From contig JBAPTR010000178.1 of NCBI GenBank assembly GCA_049282265.1, positions 1-50,031 of the forward strand: a stretch of 50,031 nt of DNA, read 5' to 3'. The notes under the pieces were generated by a model, which searched no databases, had not been told where the DNA came from, and saw only the letters and a program-made list of their open reading frames with translations. Positions 43,825-50,031 of this stretch are shown here, piece after piece. Source of the DNA: CAYUCJ01 sp049282265 (GTDB taxonomy: Bacteria > Desulfobacterota > DSM-4660 > Desulfatiglandales > Desulfatiglandaceae). The first letter of the stretch is position 1; the number at the start of each line of letters is the position of its first letter. Both the position numbers and the translations under genes were made by a program.

Positions 43825-44514
43825 ATGAAAAAACTTTTTCGCCTTTTGTGGACCTTGATTATCATCGGCATTTTTTGCGCATCTGCGTCAGCCCAGGAAA
43901 AGAAGGCACCCAAACTGATTATCAGGAATGCGGTCTTTGATGCGGGCGTTGTCAACGAAGGAAAAATTGTAAAGCACACCTTCTTGATCTACAACCAGGG
44001 CAATGAACCCCTTCGAATTCTAGACGTCAAGCCGGGCTGAGGCTGCACCGTAGCCTTTTTTGATAAGGCTGTCTCTCCGGGCGGAGAGGGAAAAGTAACG
44101 CTCAGTCTTCGGACACAGGGGTATGAGGGAAAGATTCACAAAAGTGCCAGGGTCGTCAGCAACGATCCGACAAGCAAGTATGCGCAGCTTAAAATAAGTG
44201 CCTTTGTCAAGGTTGCTATAGCCATTTCTTCCCAGTATGTCTATCTCTACGGCAAGGAAGGCCAGACAGTCTCTCGTGTTGTGGATATACAGGCTAAACT
44301 GGACACGCCGTTGAAGATCACACCTACGGCATTCAATCTGGCAGATAAGCTGACCTATACCATCGAGGAAGTTGAGAAAGACCGCCATTTCAGGATCAAA
44401 TTTACAACCCTTCCCGGAACAACCGGTAGAATCAACGGCTTTCTGAATCTGAAGACAAATTATCCCCAAAAACCCGAGGTGGCCATCCGGGTCAGGGGAC
44501 GTTTCCAGAAATAA
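43825..44514 (+). CDS. DUF1573 periplasmic protein with in-frame UGA (candidate selenoprotein)
   Basis: A single frame of 229 codons interrupted by one TGA at codon 72 (44038-44040). It has a signal peptide (MKKLFRLLWTLIIIGIFCAS, cleavage near ASA) and the DUF1573 fold. The conserved family motif is CGCT; here it reads VKPG-TGA-GCTVAFFDKAVSPGGEG, so the UGA stands exactly at the first Cys. The frame continues without shift for 157 codons and keeps the conserved downstream pattern (GYEGKIHKSARVVSNDP). Just after the UGA, GTAGCCTT pairs with AAGGCTGT (8 bp with wobble, loop 17 nt downstream) and CTCTCC with GGAGAG; either could be a bacterial SECIS. AGGAGG precedes the ATG. A nonsense pseudogene is the alternative. 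Confidence 0.78.
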
Positions 44515-44610
44515 GGACCCCCAAAGCCCGAGGCTTGAAGCCAAAAGGATGAAAACGAAGGCCCGCTCCTCAAGTGGCAAAGACAAGCATTCACTCAAGG
44601 ATGTTCTCAA

Positions 44611-45072
44611 ATGAAACCTGCAGGGAAAAAAGAGCCTCAAGTTGAGATCTTCACCGACGGCGCCTGTTCCGGAAATCCAGGCCCCGGAGGATACGCAGCC
44701 ATCCTGAGATTCGGCCCTGAGGAGAAAGAGATATCGGGGTGCGCCCGACTAACAACCAACAATCGTATGGAATTGACGGCGGTCATCGAGGCCCTCCGCA
44801 GACTCAAAAGATCGTGCAGGATAAAAGTGGTAACGGATTCAAGTTATGTGGTAAAAGGAATGACCGAGTGGATCGAGGGATGGATAAAAAGGGATTGGGT
44901 CAATTCGAAGAAGAAACCTGTTCTCAACAAAGACCTGTGGGAACAATTGCTTGGATTGTCTCGCCCGCACCTCATTGAATGGCAATGGGTAAGAGGGCAT
45001 CACGGGCATTTGCAGAATGAGCGATGTGATGCCCTGGCGAAAAGTGCCATGAGTGAATGTGTGAATCACTAG
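44611..45072 (+). CDS. rnhA: Ribonuclease HI
   Basis: 153 residues. The catalytic carboxylates are in place: IFTDGACSGNPG, MELTAVIEAL, VVTDSSYV and the late NERCDALAK. It also has the basic-protrusion Trp-rich region (WIEGWIKRDWVNSKKKPVLN). It cleaves RNA in RNA-DNA hybrids. About 100 bp separate it from the DUF1573 gene. N-terminus of the protein carries a short lysine-rich extension (MKPAGKKEP). Confidence 0.95.
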   Translation: MKPAGKKEPQVEIFTDGACSGNPGPGGYAAILRFGPEEKEISGCARLTTNNRMELTAVIEALRRLKRSCRIKVVTDSSYVVKGMTEWIEGWIKRDWVNSKKKPVLNKDLWEQLLGLSRPHLIEWQWVRGHHGHLQNERCDALAKSAMSECVNH

Positions 45073-45119
45073 CGATTCAATTTTTTTCCCGCACCCCGAA
45101 GGGTGCCACGGAGTGAATC

Positions 45120-46124
45120 ATGAAATGCCCAAAATGCGGATTTATCAGTTTTGACTATAATGAGACGTGTCCGAAATGCAAAAAGGACATCAGCGGGGAG
45201 AGGGAAAAGATGCATCACATCCCCTTCAAGCCGGATGTGCCCTTCCTGATTGGCGCGCTGATTGGTGAGGCTGCTGATTCCCAGGCTAATCTGGAGATCC
45301 GTGAACCCGGCATCCCTATGCCGCTGGATAGTGGCCTTTTCGATATGGAAAGCATTTCGGCCAAAGAATCCCGGGAGATCGGCCTGGGTTCCAGCCCTGA
45401 GCTGGGACAAACTAGGGAAGATTTCCTGCCTGTTGAAGATGAGGAGATCGCTCTGGGCCTCGAAGACCTGGACCTTGACAGAGATGACGTCCTGGCTGAA
45501 CCGGGATCAACACCCCCATCCGCCACACCCGATGCAGCGGAAGAAAGCCTTCTTCCGGAGTCCCCCACCCTTGATGAAGATACGCTCTCCATCGAGCTTG
45601 CTGATCTCCTGGAGATTGAACCGGAATCGGAGGGTGCGGATGATGAATATGTCAACGAGGAAGCGCTCACCATCGAAATGGAATCGGCTGAACACGATCT
45701 TGAGGAGCCCTCCCCCGTTGAGGTCGAAGAGCTTGAGTTAACCCCTGAGCCTGAGGAGTTCTCCCCCGTTGAGGAAGGGCCCCCGGTTGAGATCGAAGAG
45801 CTTGAGTTAACCCCTGAGCCTAAGGAGTCCCCCCCCTTCACCGAAATTGACGACCTGGAAACCGACAATGAAGTACCCCATGACCTGGCACCAGATACGC
45901 CGCCCCCTTATCAAGAGGATGCAGACATATTGTTTTCCCTCAATGATCTCAAAGAAGACAAAATCGGAGACTATCGAATTCCCGACGAATTGCCTCAGCT
46001 GCCCGGGAAAAAACCGGATGCCGCCTCAAGCTCCGGTGCTCAATCTTCAGAGCCCTCGGGGGTCTGGACCGAAATTGCAAAGGATCTTGAAGACCTCAAT
46101 TTCGACATAGACGATTCCAATTAG
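45120..46124 (+). CDS. Acidic zinc-ribbon protein with internal repeat
   Basis: 334 residues: a CPKCGFIS...CPKCKKD zinc ribbon at the N-terminus and then a long, very acidic, Pro/Glu-rich tail without globular features. Two units of PVE(V/I)EELELTPEPxE occur in tandem (about residues 198-238), encoded by a repeated DNA segment of about 70 bp (45714-45835), so length is likely to vary between strains. No signal peptide or membrane segment. The N-terminal ribbon resembles those of other zinc-ribbon proteins in this window. Function unknown. Confidence 0.75.
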   Translation: MKCPKCGFISFDYNETCPKCKKDISGEREKMHHIPFKPDVPFLIGALIGEAADSQANLEIREPGIPMPLDSGLFDMESISAKESREIGLGSSPELGQTREDFLPVEDEEIALGLEDLDLDRDDVLAEPGSTPPSATPDAAEESLLPESPTLDEDTLSIELADLLEIEPESEGADDEYVNEEALTIEMESAEHDLEEPSPVEVEELELTPEPEEFSPVEEGPPVEIEELELTPEPKESPPFTEIDDLETDNEVPHDLAPDTPPPYQEDADILFSLNDLKEDKIGDYRIPDELPQLPGKKPDAASSSGAQSSEPSGVWTEIAKDLEDLNFDIDDSN

Positions 46125-46149
46125 AAATCCCATTCCTGGCAATTTTGCC

Positions 46150-46178
46150 TTGACCTATTCGAGCGGAGACACTATACT
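46150..46178 (+). promoter_or_regulatory. Promoter of tRNA-Phe
   Basis: TTGACC (46150-46155), spacer of exactly 17, TATACT (46173-46178): a near-consensus sigma70 promoter 14 bases ahead of the tRNA. Confidence 0.8.
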
Positions 46179-46191
46179 TGCACGACAAATT

Positions 46192-46267
46192 GCCGAGATA
46201 GCTCAGTCGGTAGAGCAGGGGACTGAAAATCCCCGTGTCCACAGTTCAATTCTGTGTCTCGGCACCA
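46192..46267 (+). tRNA. tRNA-Phe (GAA)
   Basis: A 76-base gene including the encoded CCA. The acceptor stem GCCGAGA pairs with TCTCGGC; the D arm reads GCTCAGTCGGTAGAGC; the anticodon stem GGGGA/TCCCC holds loop CTGAAAA, anticodon GAA; the T arm has GTTCAATTC. All four arms close. Confidence 0.97.
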
Positions 46268-46277
46268 GTAAAATCAA

Positions 46278-46312
46278 GGGGTTACGGATATTCCGTAACC
46301 CCTTTTTTCTTT
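46278..46312 (+). terminator. Rho-independent terminator after tRNA-Phe
   Basis: A perfect 11-bp stem (GGGGTTACGGA / TCCGTAACCCC), 3-base loop, then TTTTTTCTTTT. It ends the tRNA transcript. Confidence 0.92.
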
Positions 46313-46495
46313 TGGGGGATATTTGCCCCACATTAGCCCCACATTTTCGGAATTTGCTGGTGAGGGGGGGAGGATGGATTGAGACTAATTGGATGCTTTA
46401 CTGAGGTAGATGATTATTTAATAATTTCGGATCATTAAATGTGTTTTGCGGCCGGGTGGTATTTCAGGATGAAATGAGACTCTTCTTAAACCGTC

Positions 46496-46666
46496 AATGA
46501 TATCTGGATGCTATCCAAGACGTTCGATTTCAACGGTGAAACGCTGGCCGAAGCGGTTGAAAAAACATTCGAGAACCGAAAGACACCGATCGCCGCCGTC
46601 CCTACGGTCTTCGAACCATCTTTCACGGAGGATAGGGACAAGAGATCAGTGAAATGTTATGCTTGA
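46496..46666 (+). pseudogene. Fragment of AbiEii-type nucleotidyltransferase toxin
   Basis: 56 codons reading NDIWMLSKTFDFNGETLAEAVEKTF, then NRKTPI and FTEDRDK. This matches the region of AbiEii/AbiGii toxins with (Y)DIWLL, FDGxxLAEAIxxTF and a proline-rich run, and lacks both the catalytic N-terminus and the C-terminus. An in-frame stop directly precedes it. No partner antitoxin (AbiEi) is visible. Its end overlaps the end of the RelE remnant on the other strand by about 20 bp. Confidence 0.65.
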
Positions 46667-47074
46667 TCCGTAGGCGTCTTTACGATGCGTTATTCTTAAG
46701 ATGAGAGCCGTGTCACCAATGATCGAAAAAATTACTCTAAAATCCCCGACCCGGAATTTTCTCAAACCTGAGAACTTACCAGTTAACAATGATGGCTTTG
46801 TAAAAAGTCATCATCGTGCCCATGGACGGGCACGCAAATCAATGGGGTGCCTTGCAACCCGTTGATTTGTAAGGAAACCGAAAATCACACTTTTCGGTTT
46901 CTGTGAGCAAAAAGTCCATGGACGGACTTTTTACGGTTCCATCAATAATGGGAACGTTTCAGCCTTTTGGGGAAGTTCATCTTCAATTCTTCTCAAGATT
47001 CTCTCAGCATGTTCTTTGTCAATTTTCTTGAGATCGCGGGAAACGGATTTCTTGAATGCTATCTTACAATTCAA
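46646..47074 (-). pseudogene. RelE/ParE-type toxin gene, split by repeat A
   Basis: Reading from TTG at 47074: a N-terminal part (NCKIAFKKSVSRDLKKI...AERILRRIEDELPQKAETFP) runs to 46944-46950 and then meets repeat A copy 3; a C-terminal part (TGKFSGLRKFRVGDFRVIFSI...HRKDAYG) follows. The second half has the RelE pattern, including the R-V-G-x-F/Y-R core and the C-terminal HRxDAY. Removing the repeat and one copy of its 6-bp target restores one continuous frame (FPLLTGKF). It was a ribosome-dependent mRNA interferase or a relative, now dead. The start overlaps the antitoxin stop. Confidence 0.85.
46791..46943 (+). repeat. Repeat A (MITE-like), copy 3, inside the toxin gene
   Basis: 153 bp from GATGGCTTTG to GGTTCCATC. 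AACAAT stands before it and AATAAT after it: a 6-bp target duplication with one later change. The interrupted toxin frame is restored exactly if the unit and one hexamer are taken out, which shows insertion into a working gene. Confidence 0.93.
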
Positions 47075-47266
47075 GTTCTTTCCTCATGTCCTCAATGGAA
47101 ATAATCGGATCAGTGGTATCATGCAAACGATCATAAGCAACCTGCAGATCAGCGATTTCAGCGCTTTTTGGACATGAAACGATTTGGGCCGTTCTGTCTC
47201 TTTTGCGATTTCAGATAATTTTAAGGCGAGTTCGTCGGAGACTCTTATTGATAATGCTTTACTCAT
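47064..47266 (-). pseudogene. RHH/RelB-type antitoxin, frameshifted
   Basis: N-terminal half reads MSKALSIRVSDELALKLSEIAKETERPKSFHVQKAL, a ribbon-helix-helix antitoxin start. The same frame then turns to nonsense, while another frame gives AEIADLQVAYDRLHDTTDP and IISIEDMRKELEL, the normal acidic C-terminal part, ending at the stop at 47064. A small deletion or shift near codon 35 explains this. The gene would have neutralised the toxin encoded just after it. GGAGGT precedes the start. Confidence 0.75.
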
Positions 47267-47297
47267 ACATGACCTCCAGTGTGTTTATCTGTAATAC

Positions 47298-47326
47298 ATT
47301 GTAACCATAGCAAGAAAATAGTGCAA
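47298..47326 (-). promoter_or_regulatory. Promoter of the toxin-antitoxin pair
   Basis: On the minus strand TTGCAC (47321-47326), 17 bases, TACAAT (47298-47303), 31 bases upstream of the antitoxin start. The remaining bases to 47450 show no gene. Confidence 0.55.
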
Positions 47327-47450
47327 GTTCCTTTTCAAAAGTTGGGAAATACTTCCGGGTTTTTGTTCCTGACGGCGACAAAGGCTCTCAAAAGCAGACT
47401 TGCCCCCTCTCCATTCACGGGCAATTCACGACTCCAATTCATTTAAAGCC

Positions 47451-48577
47451 TTAAACGATATATCTTTCTATTTCCCGCAGGACTTGCTCCTTAGGATTTC
47501 TAAAAGAGGCACTAACACAAATGCCTTTCCCCGTATAATCCATCCGACAGATATTACATTCTAAGACAAAATTATCATTTTTTTTCGGCAGTCCAAAGGA
47601 AAGTTCAAATTGGGTTTTGAGCGCAGACGTTTCTTTCTTGACGTCCGTTTTTCGTGGGAACGAAACCCTGACACCTCCCAAAGAAATATCCTGAATGATA
47701 CTGGGGATTGTGTCAATCTGCTCACCAAGCCTAAGCGTTGTTTCCGAACGAAGAGGAATCCGCTCTCTCGGAAATTGACGCCGATCAGAACTGAATTCCT
47801 CTCTCGGGATTAATCCTTCATTTTTAAAAAATCCAAAAATATATTCGGTGATTTCTTCCCAACCCGGCTCCCCAATGACCCAATGGGCATGATTGCTGAA
47901 CTCCATATAGGTTGATACTTCATTATATTTTTCAGCAACTTTTCTCACCACCGATGCCGGAGTGATCCTGTCTTGAGCGCCTGAAACAACAAGAACGGGG
48001 CAGATTATTCTTGATTCATCTACCTTTGAGGCCTTACGTAAATCTAGGTGCCAAAGTCCAATTTCTGAAACGGCCCGCCCCGATTCAAATACCAGCCTGT
48101 TGTACAGAGCCTCCTGCTCTTCAGCAGGGAACAAATGCAGCATGGAATAAACGGCCCCATCAAAGGTATGCCGAAATGGTTTTCTCCAAAAACCCCATTT
48201 TGTCATCATCGTGTAAAAGCTCTTGAGTACCGAGGGGTTGATCGTATTGATACCATAGGGGGAAGCCGGGGTTAGTAAAATAAGCGCCTTAACCAGCTTT
48301 CTGCTTCCGAGAATTTGAGCAAGAAGTCCGCTGACAAATGCCCCATTAATATGGGCATTTTGTCCATCCTATCAATTTCCTTCTCGAGGTCCCGTACATA
48401 ATCCAGAAGACTGCACGTTCCTAACTGAGCATCTGGTTCAGCAAATGGTTGCGCCCCATGGTATCGCAGGGTTGGAGTGATACACCGGTAGCCTTTATTC
48501 TCAAAGAAAACCTTGTAATTCTCCCAACACCATTCTCCGCACCACATTCCGTGGATCATAAGAATCGTTTCTCTCAC
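47451..48577 (-). pseudogene. Alpha/beta-hydrolase with C-terminal PilZ domain, frameshifted
   Basis: The first part (MRETILMIHGMWCGEWCW..., ILMGH) is a lysophospholipase-like alpha/beta-hydrolase start; the frame breaks just after MGH, near 48335. In another frame the protein continues SGLLAQILGSRKLVKALILLTPAS, then the hydrolase C-terminal half with PVLVVSGAQDRITP (catalytic Asp) and HAHW (catalytic His), and finally a PilZ domain (RRQFPRERIPLR, DISLGGVRV) that may bind cyclic di-GMP. One missing base within the run after CAT would restore the frame, but the nucleophile elbow GxSxG is not rebuilt (GHFVSG), so decay has gone further. A sequencing slip is possible. Confidence 0.75.
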
Positions 48578-48947
48578 TTATCTGCTCCCGGTCTGATTGC
48601 CACGCCACCCGAACCCATTGACATCCCCCGCATCCGTGACTCGATTCAATTCCTCACCTCTGCCTCAGTTGGCCTCGTTTCACATTTCTTTTAATACAAC
48701 TAAAGCAGTCCATTTAACAGACTTTTTTGTGTAGATACGGTCAATGTATCGGCAATTATTTGGAATAAGATAAATTTGTGAAGATCTTAGGGTTGTTTTG
48801 AAAGGCAGTTAAGATGGGGGTAATAACGACTAGCCAAAAAGAAAAAAGTTGGTCCGATTTAATACTTTCTTAGATTCTTAAGGACACCCCCGACCCCACA
48901 CGAACGGCGACGAAAGATCAAAAGCAGACTTGATCCCCCACTACCCA
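48578..48947. other. Intergenic stretch without recognisable gene
   Basis: 370 bp, AT-rich in the middle. I see no coding pattern, tRNA, repeat or clear terminator. It may hold the promoter of the hydrolase remnant on the minus strand. Confidence 0.5.
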
Positions 48948-49148
48948 CTATATCAACTGCAGCGTGTGATATTCTAGTTTGACAGGGTACCAGCCCAATA
49001 TGTACAATTTTCTATTCATATCCTGCAGATTGGCATGCCGGTTGATCGAGATGGCACAGGCCACGTCTTTCACAAACCTGGGGATAGCAATGGATGAAAG
49101 GCCTTTGCCTTCTAACCGATAGATCAAATTCACAGCAAGTTGAGTCAC
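48948..49148 (-). CDS. Small hypothetical protein downstream of gas vesicle genes
   Basis: 66 residues from a GTG with GAGGT six bases ahead. The sequence (LSSIAIPRFVKDVA, NRKLYILGW, LEYHTLQLI) looks like the short C-terminal-type region of a conserved delta-proteobacterial family with a LNxKLxLLGW core; the stop after HTLQLI seems early, so it may be truncated. It follows the GvpJ-like gene by about 125 bp on the same strand. Function unknown. Confidence 0.5.
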   Translation of the reverse strand: MTQLAVNLIYRLEGKGLSSIAIPRFVKDVACAISINRHANLQDMNRKLYILGWYPVKLEYHTLQLI

Positions 49149-49274
49149 GACGTACCTCTTTCAATTTCGGATTTCGGAATTATTCATTTGGTTGTTATTT
49201 TTATTTTGCCTTCCGCACTCCGCGATGTGAAGATCCTGAACCCGTACGGACTTTGGCCAAGCTCAGTCGAGAAT

Positions 49275-49610
49275 TCAGGCCCCGGGTGCTGGATGACTCC
49301 CAGACTCTTTCGTAACAGGCGTCTCCAGCTTTTCCAACCTTTGTTCAATCCTCGCAAGCGAATCAACGACTTGATCGTTTTTTGCCCCCCGGCTGAAGCA
49401 GGGATTATTGACCCACCAGTCCATGCCCATCTCCCTGGCCTTTTCCACGGAACATATGACCAGACGAAGCTGGATGGTCAGCAACTCCACATCCACGAGG
49501 CTGATCTTGATATCCCCGGCGATCACGATTCCCTTGTCCAAAATACGCTCGAGCAGGTCTGCGATGTTGGTGCTTGCAATGGAGTGCTGTGCAGCGCGCT
49601 GAATGGGCAT
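49275..49610 (-). CDS. Gas vesicle protein, GvpA/J/M family (GvpJ-like)
   Basis: 111 residues. The N-terminal 70 hold the family core: STNIADLLERILDKGIVIAG, DIKISLVDVELLTIQLRLVI and SVEKAREMGMDWW. These pieces match GvpJ/GvpM more than GvpA, whose version is IDAWARVSLVGIELL. The proteins are small structural parts or nucleators of gas vesicles, protein shells that give buoyancy. A charged tail follows the core. AGGGGG precedes the ATG. It is downstream of gvpK on the same strand, with a hairpin between. Confidence 0.85.
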   Translation of the reverse strand: MPIQRAAQHSIASTNIADLLERILDKGIVIAGDIKISLVDVELLTIQLRLVICSVEKAREMGMDWWVNNPCFSRGAKNDQVVDSLARIEQRLEKLETPVTKESGSHPAPGA

Positions 49611-49644
49611 ATGAAAACCCCCTTGGATTGTTGATTGTCGATTT

Positions 49645-49691
49645 GTGATTGTTGATTGAAAAAATTAAAACAGGTTTCAATCATCAATCAC
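49645..49691. other. Inverted repeat between gvpK and the gvpJ-like gene
   Basis: Two 17-base arms (49645-49661 and 49675-49691) pair with one mismatch around an A-rich loop; the second arm overlaps the gvpK stop. It could act as an attenuator or mRNA stabiliser in the gas vesicle transcript. Confidence 0.55.
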
Positions 49692-50002
49692 AACAGTTTG
49701 CCCAGCGGCCCCAGATCGATGTTGAGATCATCCTCTTCCAGGTTGAACTCTTTCCTGAGCCTGTCGATTTCCTCGGCCTGCTGCATTAACGTCATCCCGA
49801 TGTTTTCAATCTCTTCATCCGCGAGTGATCCCGCGTCGATTCTCCGGATCGCCTGAAGTTCCAGGAGTTTGTGAATGACTTTCACCAGAGTGAGCACCAG
49901 TTGACCGAGCCCGTTCTTTGCCTTCTCCGGATCAAGTTCGATTCGGGCGCGCCGGCCGTTTACTTCACAATGCGATTGAGCCGGCACGATGTTCTTTCCC
50001 AT
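49688..50002 (-). CDS. gvpK: Gas vesicle protein GvpK (5' end may lie outside the window)
   Basis: 104 residues from the ATG at 50002: LDPEKAKNGLGQLVLTLVKVIHKLLE, RRIDAGSLADEEIENIG and LNIDLGPLGKLL are the GvpK signature. The reading frame stays open to the window edge (ETLSDFVRV before the Met) and no strong ribosome site precedes the ATG, so the true start may be further upstream. GvpK is needed for gas vesicle formation, with an unclear mechanical role. Confidence 0.88.
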   Translation of the reverse strand: MGKNIVPAQSHCEVNGRRARIELDPEKAKNGLGQLVLTLVKVIHKLLELQAIRRIDAGSLADEEIENIGMTLMQQAEEIDRLRKEFNLEEDDLNIDLGPLGKLL

Positions 50003-50031
50003 AACTCTGACAAAATCGCTGAGAGTTTCGG

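Noticed and set aside
43825..44040. A 71-residue protein ending at the TGA at 44038
   Set aside because: It would stop in the middle of the DUF1573 motif, while the same frame continues with conserved sequence; a short product is much less likely than UGA read as Sec or a nonsense mutation.
46150..46404. Open frame across tRNA-Phe and its terminator
   Set aside because: It overlaps a complete tRNA, promoter and terminator, so it cannot be a protein gene.
1..50031. CRISPR array
   Set aside because: No regularly spaced short direct repeats were seen; the repeats present are dispersed hairpin elements.

Overview
The window looks like a chromosomal segment of an anaerobic Desulfobacterota-type bacterium (sulfate reducer or syntroph). 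This is an inference from gene content: a glycyl radical enzyme with its activase, an aldehyde:ferredoxin oxidoreductase, Rex, a DUF3426 zinc-ribbon protein, and an apparent selenoprotein. GC content looks moderate by eye and was not calculated. No taxonomic marker (16S, ribosomal protein) is present, so the assignment is tentative.

Layout. (1) 1-3740 is core: the 3' end of an RNase J gene, ftsK and lolA. (2) 3781-28444 is a roughly 25 kb catabolic island that I read as a hydroxyproline degradation locus. The plus strand carries a strongly altered prolyl-tRNA synthetase-like gene, a glycyl radical activase and a HypD/HplG-type glycyl radical enzyme, an SDR dehydrogenase, and the two subunits of an aconitase X-type dehydratase. 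Convergent to it, on the minus strand in transcription order, are an aldehyde:ferredoxin oxidoreductase, a Liv-type ABC transporter (livK-H-M-G-F), a ProC-like reductase, two copies of an epimerase plus DHDPS-family gene pair, a three-subunit D-hydroxyproline dehydrogenase-like flavoprotein complex, and an IlvD/Edd dehydratase. Together they could import hydroxyproline isomers and send them to proline (radical dehydratase or aconitase X, then ProC-like reductase) or to 2-oxoglutarate semialdehyde (epimerase, D-hydroxyproline dehydrogenase, deaminase). No semialdehyde dehydrogenase is visible; the aldehyde oxidoreductase could fill that step.

(3) 28.9-46.1 kb is mostly housekeeping: a PBP4-like carboxypeptidase, archease plus RtcB RNA ligase, an acyl-CoA dehydrogenase, a nucleotidyltransferase, a K+ channel, a DUF3426 protein, hypoxanthine phosphoribosyltransferase, an SPFH/zinc-ribbon protein, a PAS/GAF histidine kinase divergent from rex, a DUF1573 gene with an in-frame UGA exactly where a conserved cysteine belongs (probable selenocysteine), RNase HI, and a repetitive acidic zinc-ribbon protein. 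(4) 46.19-48.6 kb starts with tRNA-Phe and is a graveyard: an AbiEii toxin fragment, a RelBE-type toxin-antitoxin pair with a broken antitoxin and a toxin split by a transposed repeat, and a frameshifted alpha/beta-hydrolase-PilZ gene. (5) 48.9 kb to the end holds a small protein and two gas vesicle genes (a GvpJ-like protein and GvpK).

A family of dispersed, hairpin-rich repeats (about 153 bp, inverted ends, 6-bp target duplications) is scattered through the window, with a second longer hairpin element (about 268 bp) that is in one place nested in the first. They behave like MITEs: one copy cuts the toxin gene, and two copies lie in the leaders of the aldehyde oxidoreductase and archease transcripts. 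No transposase, CRISPR array or rRNA is present.
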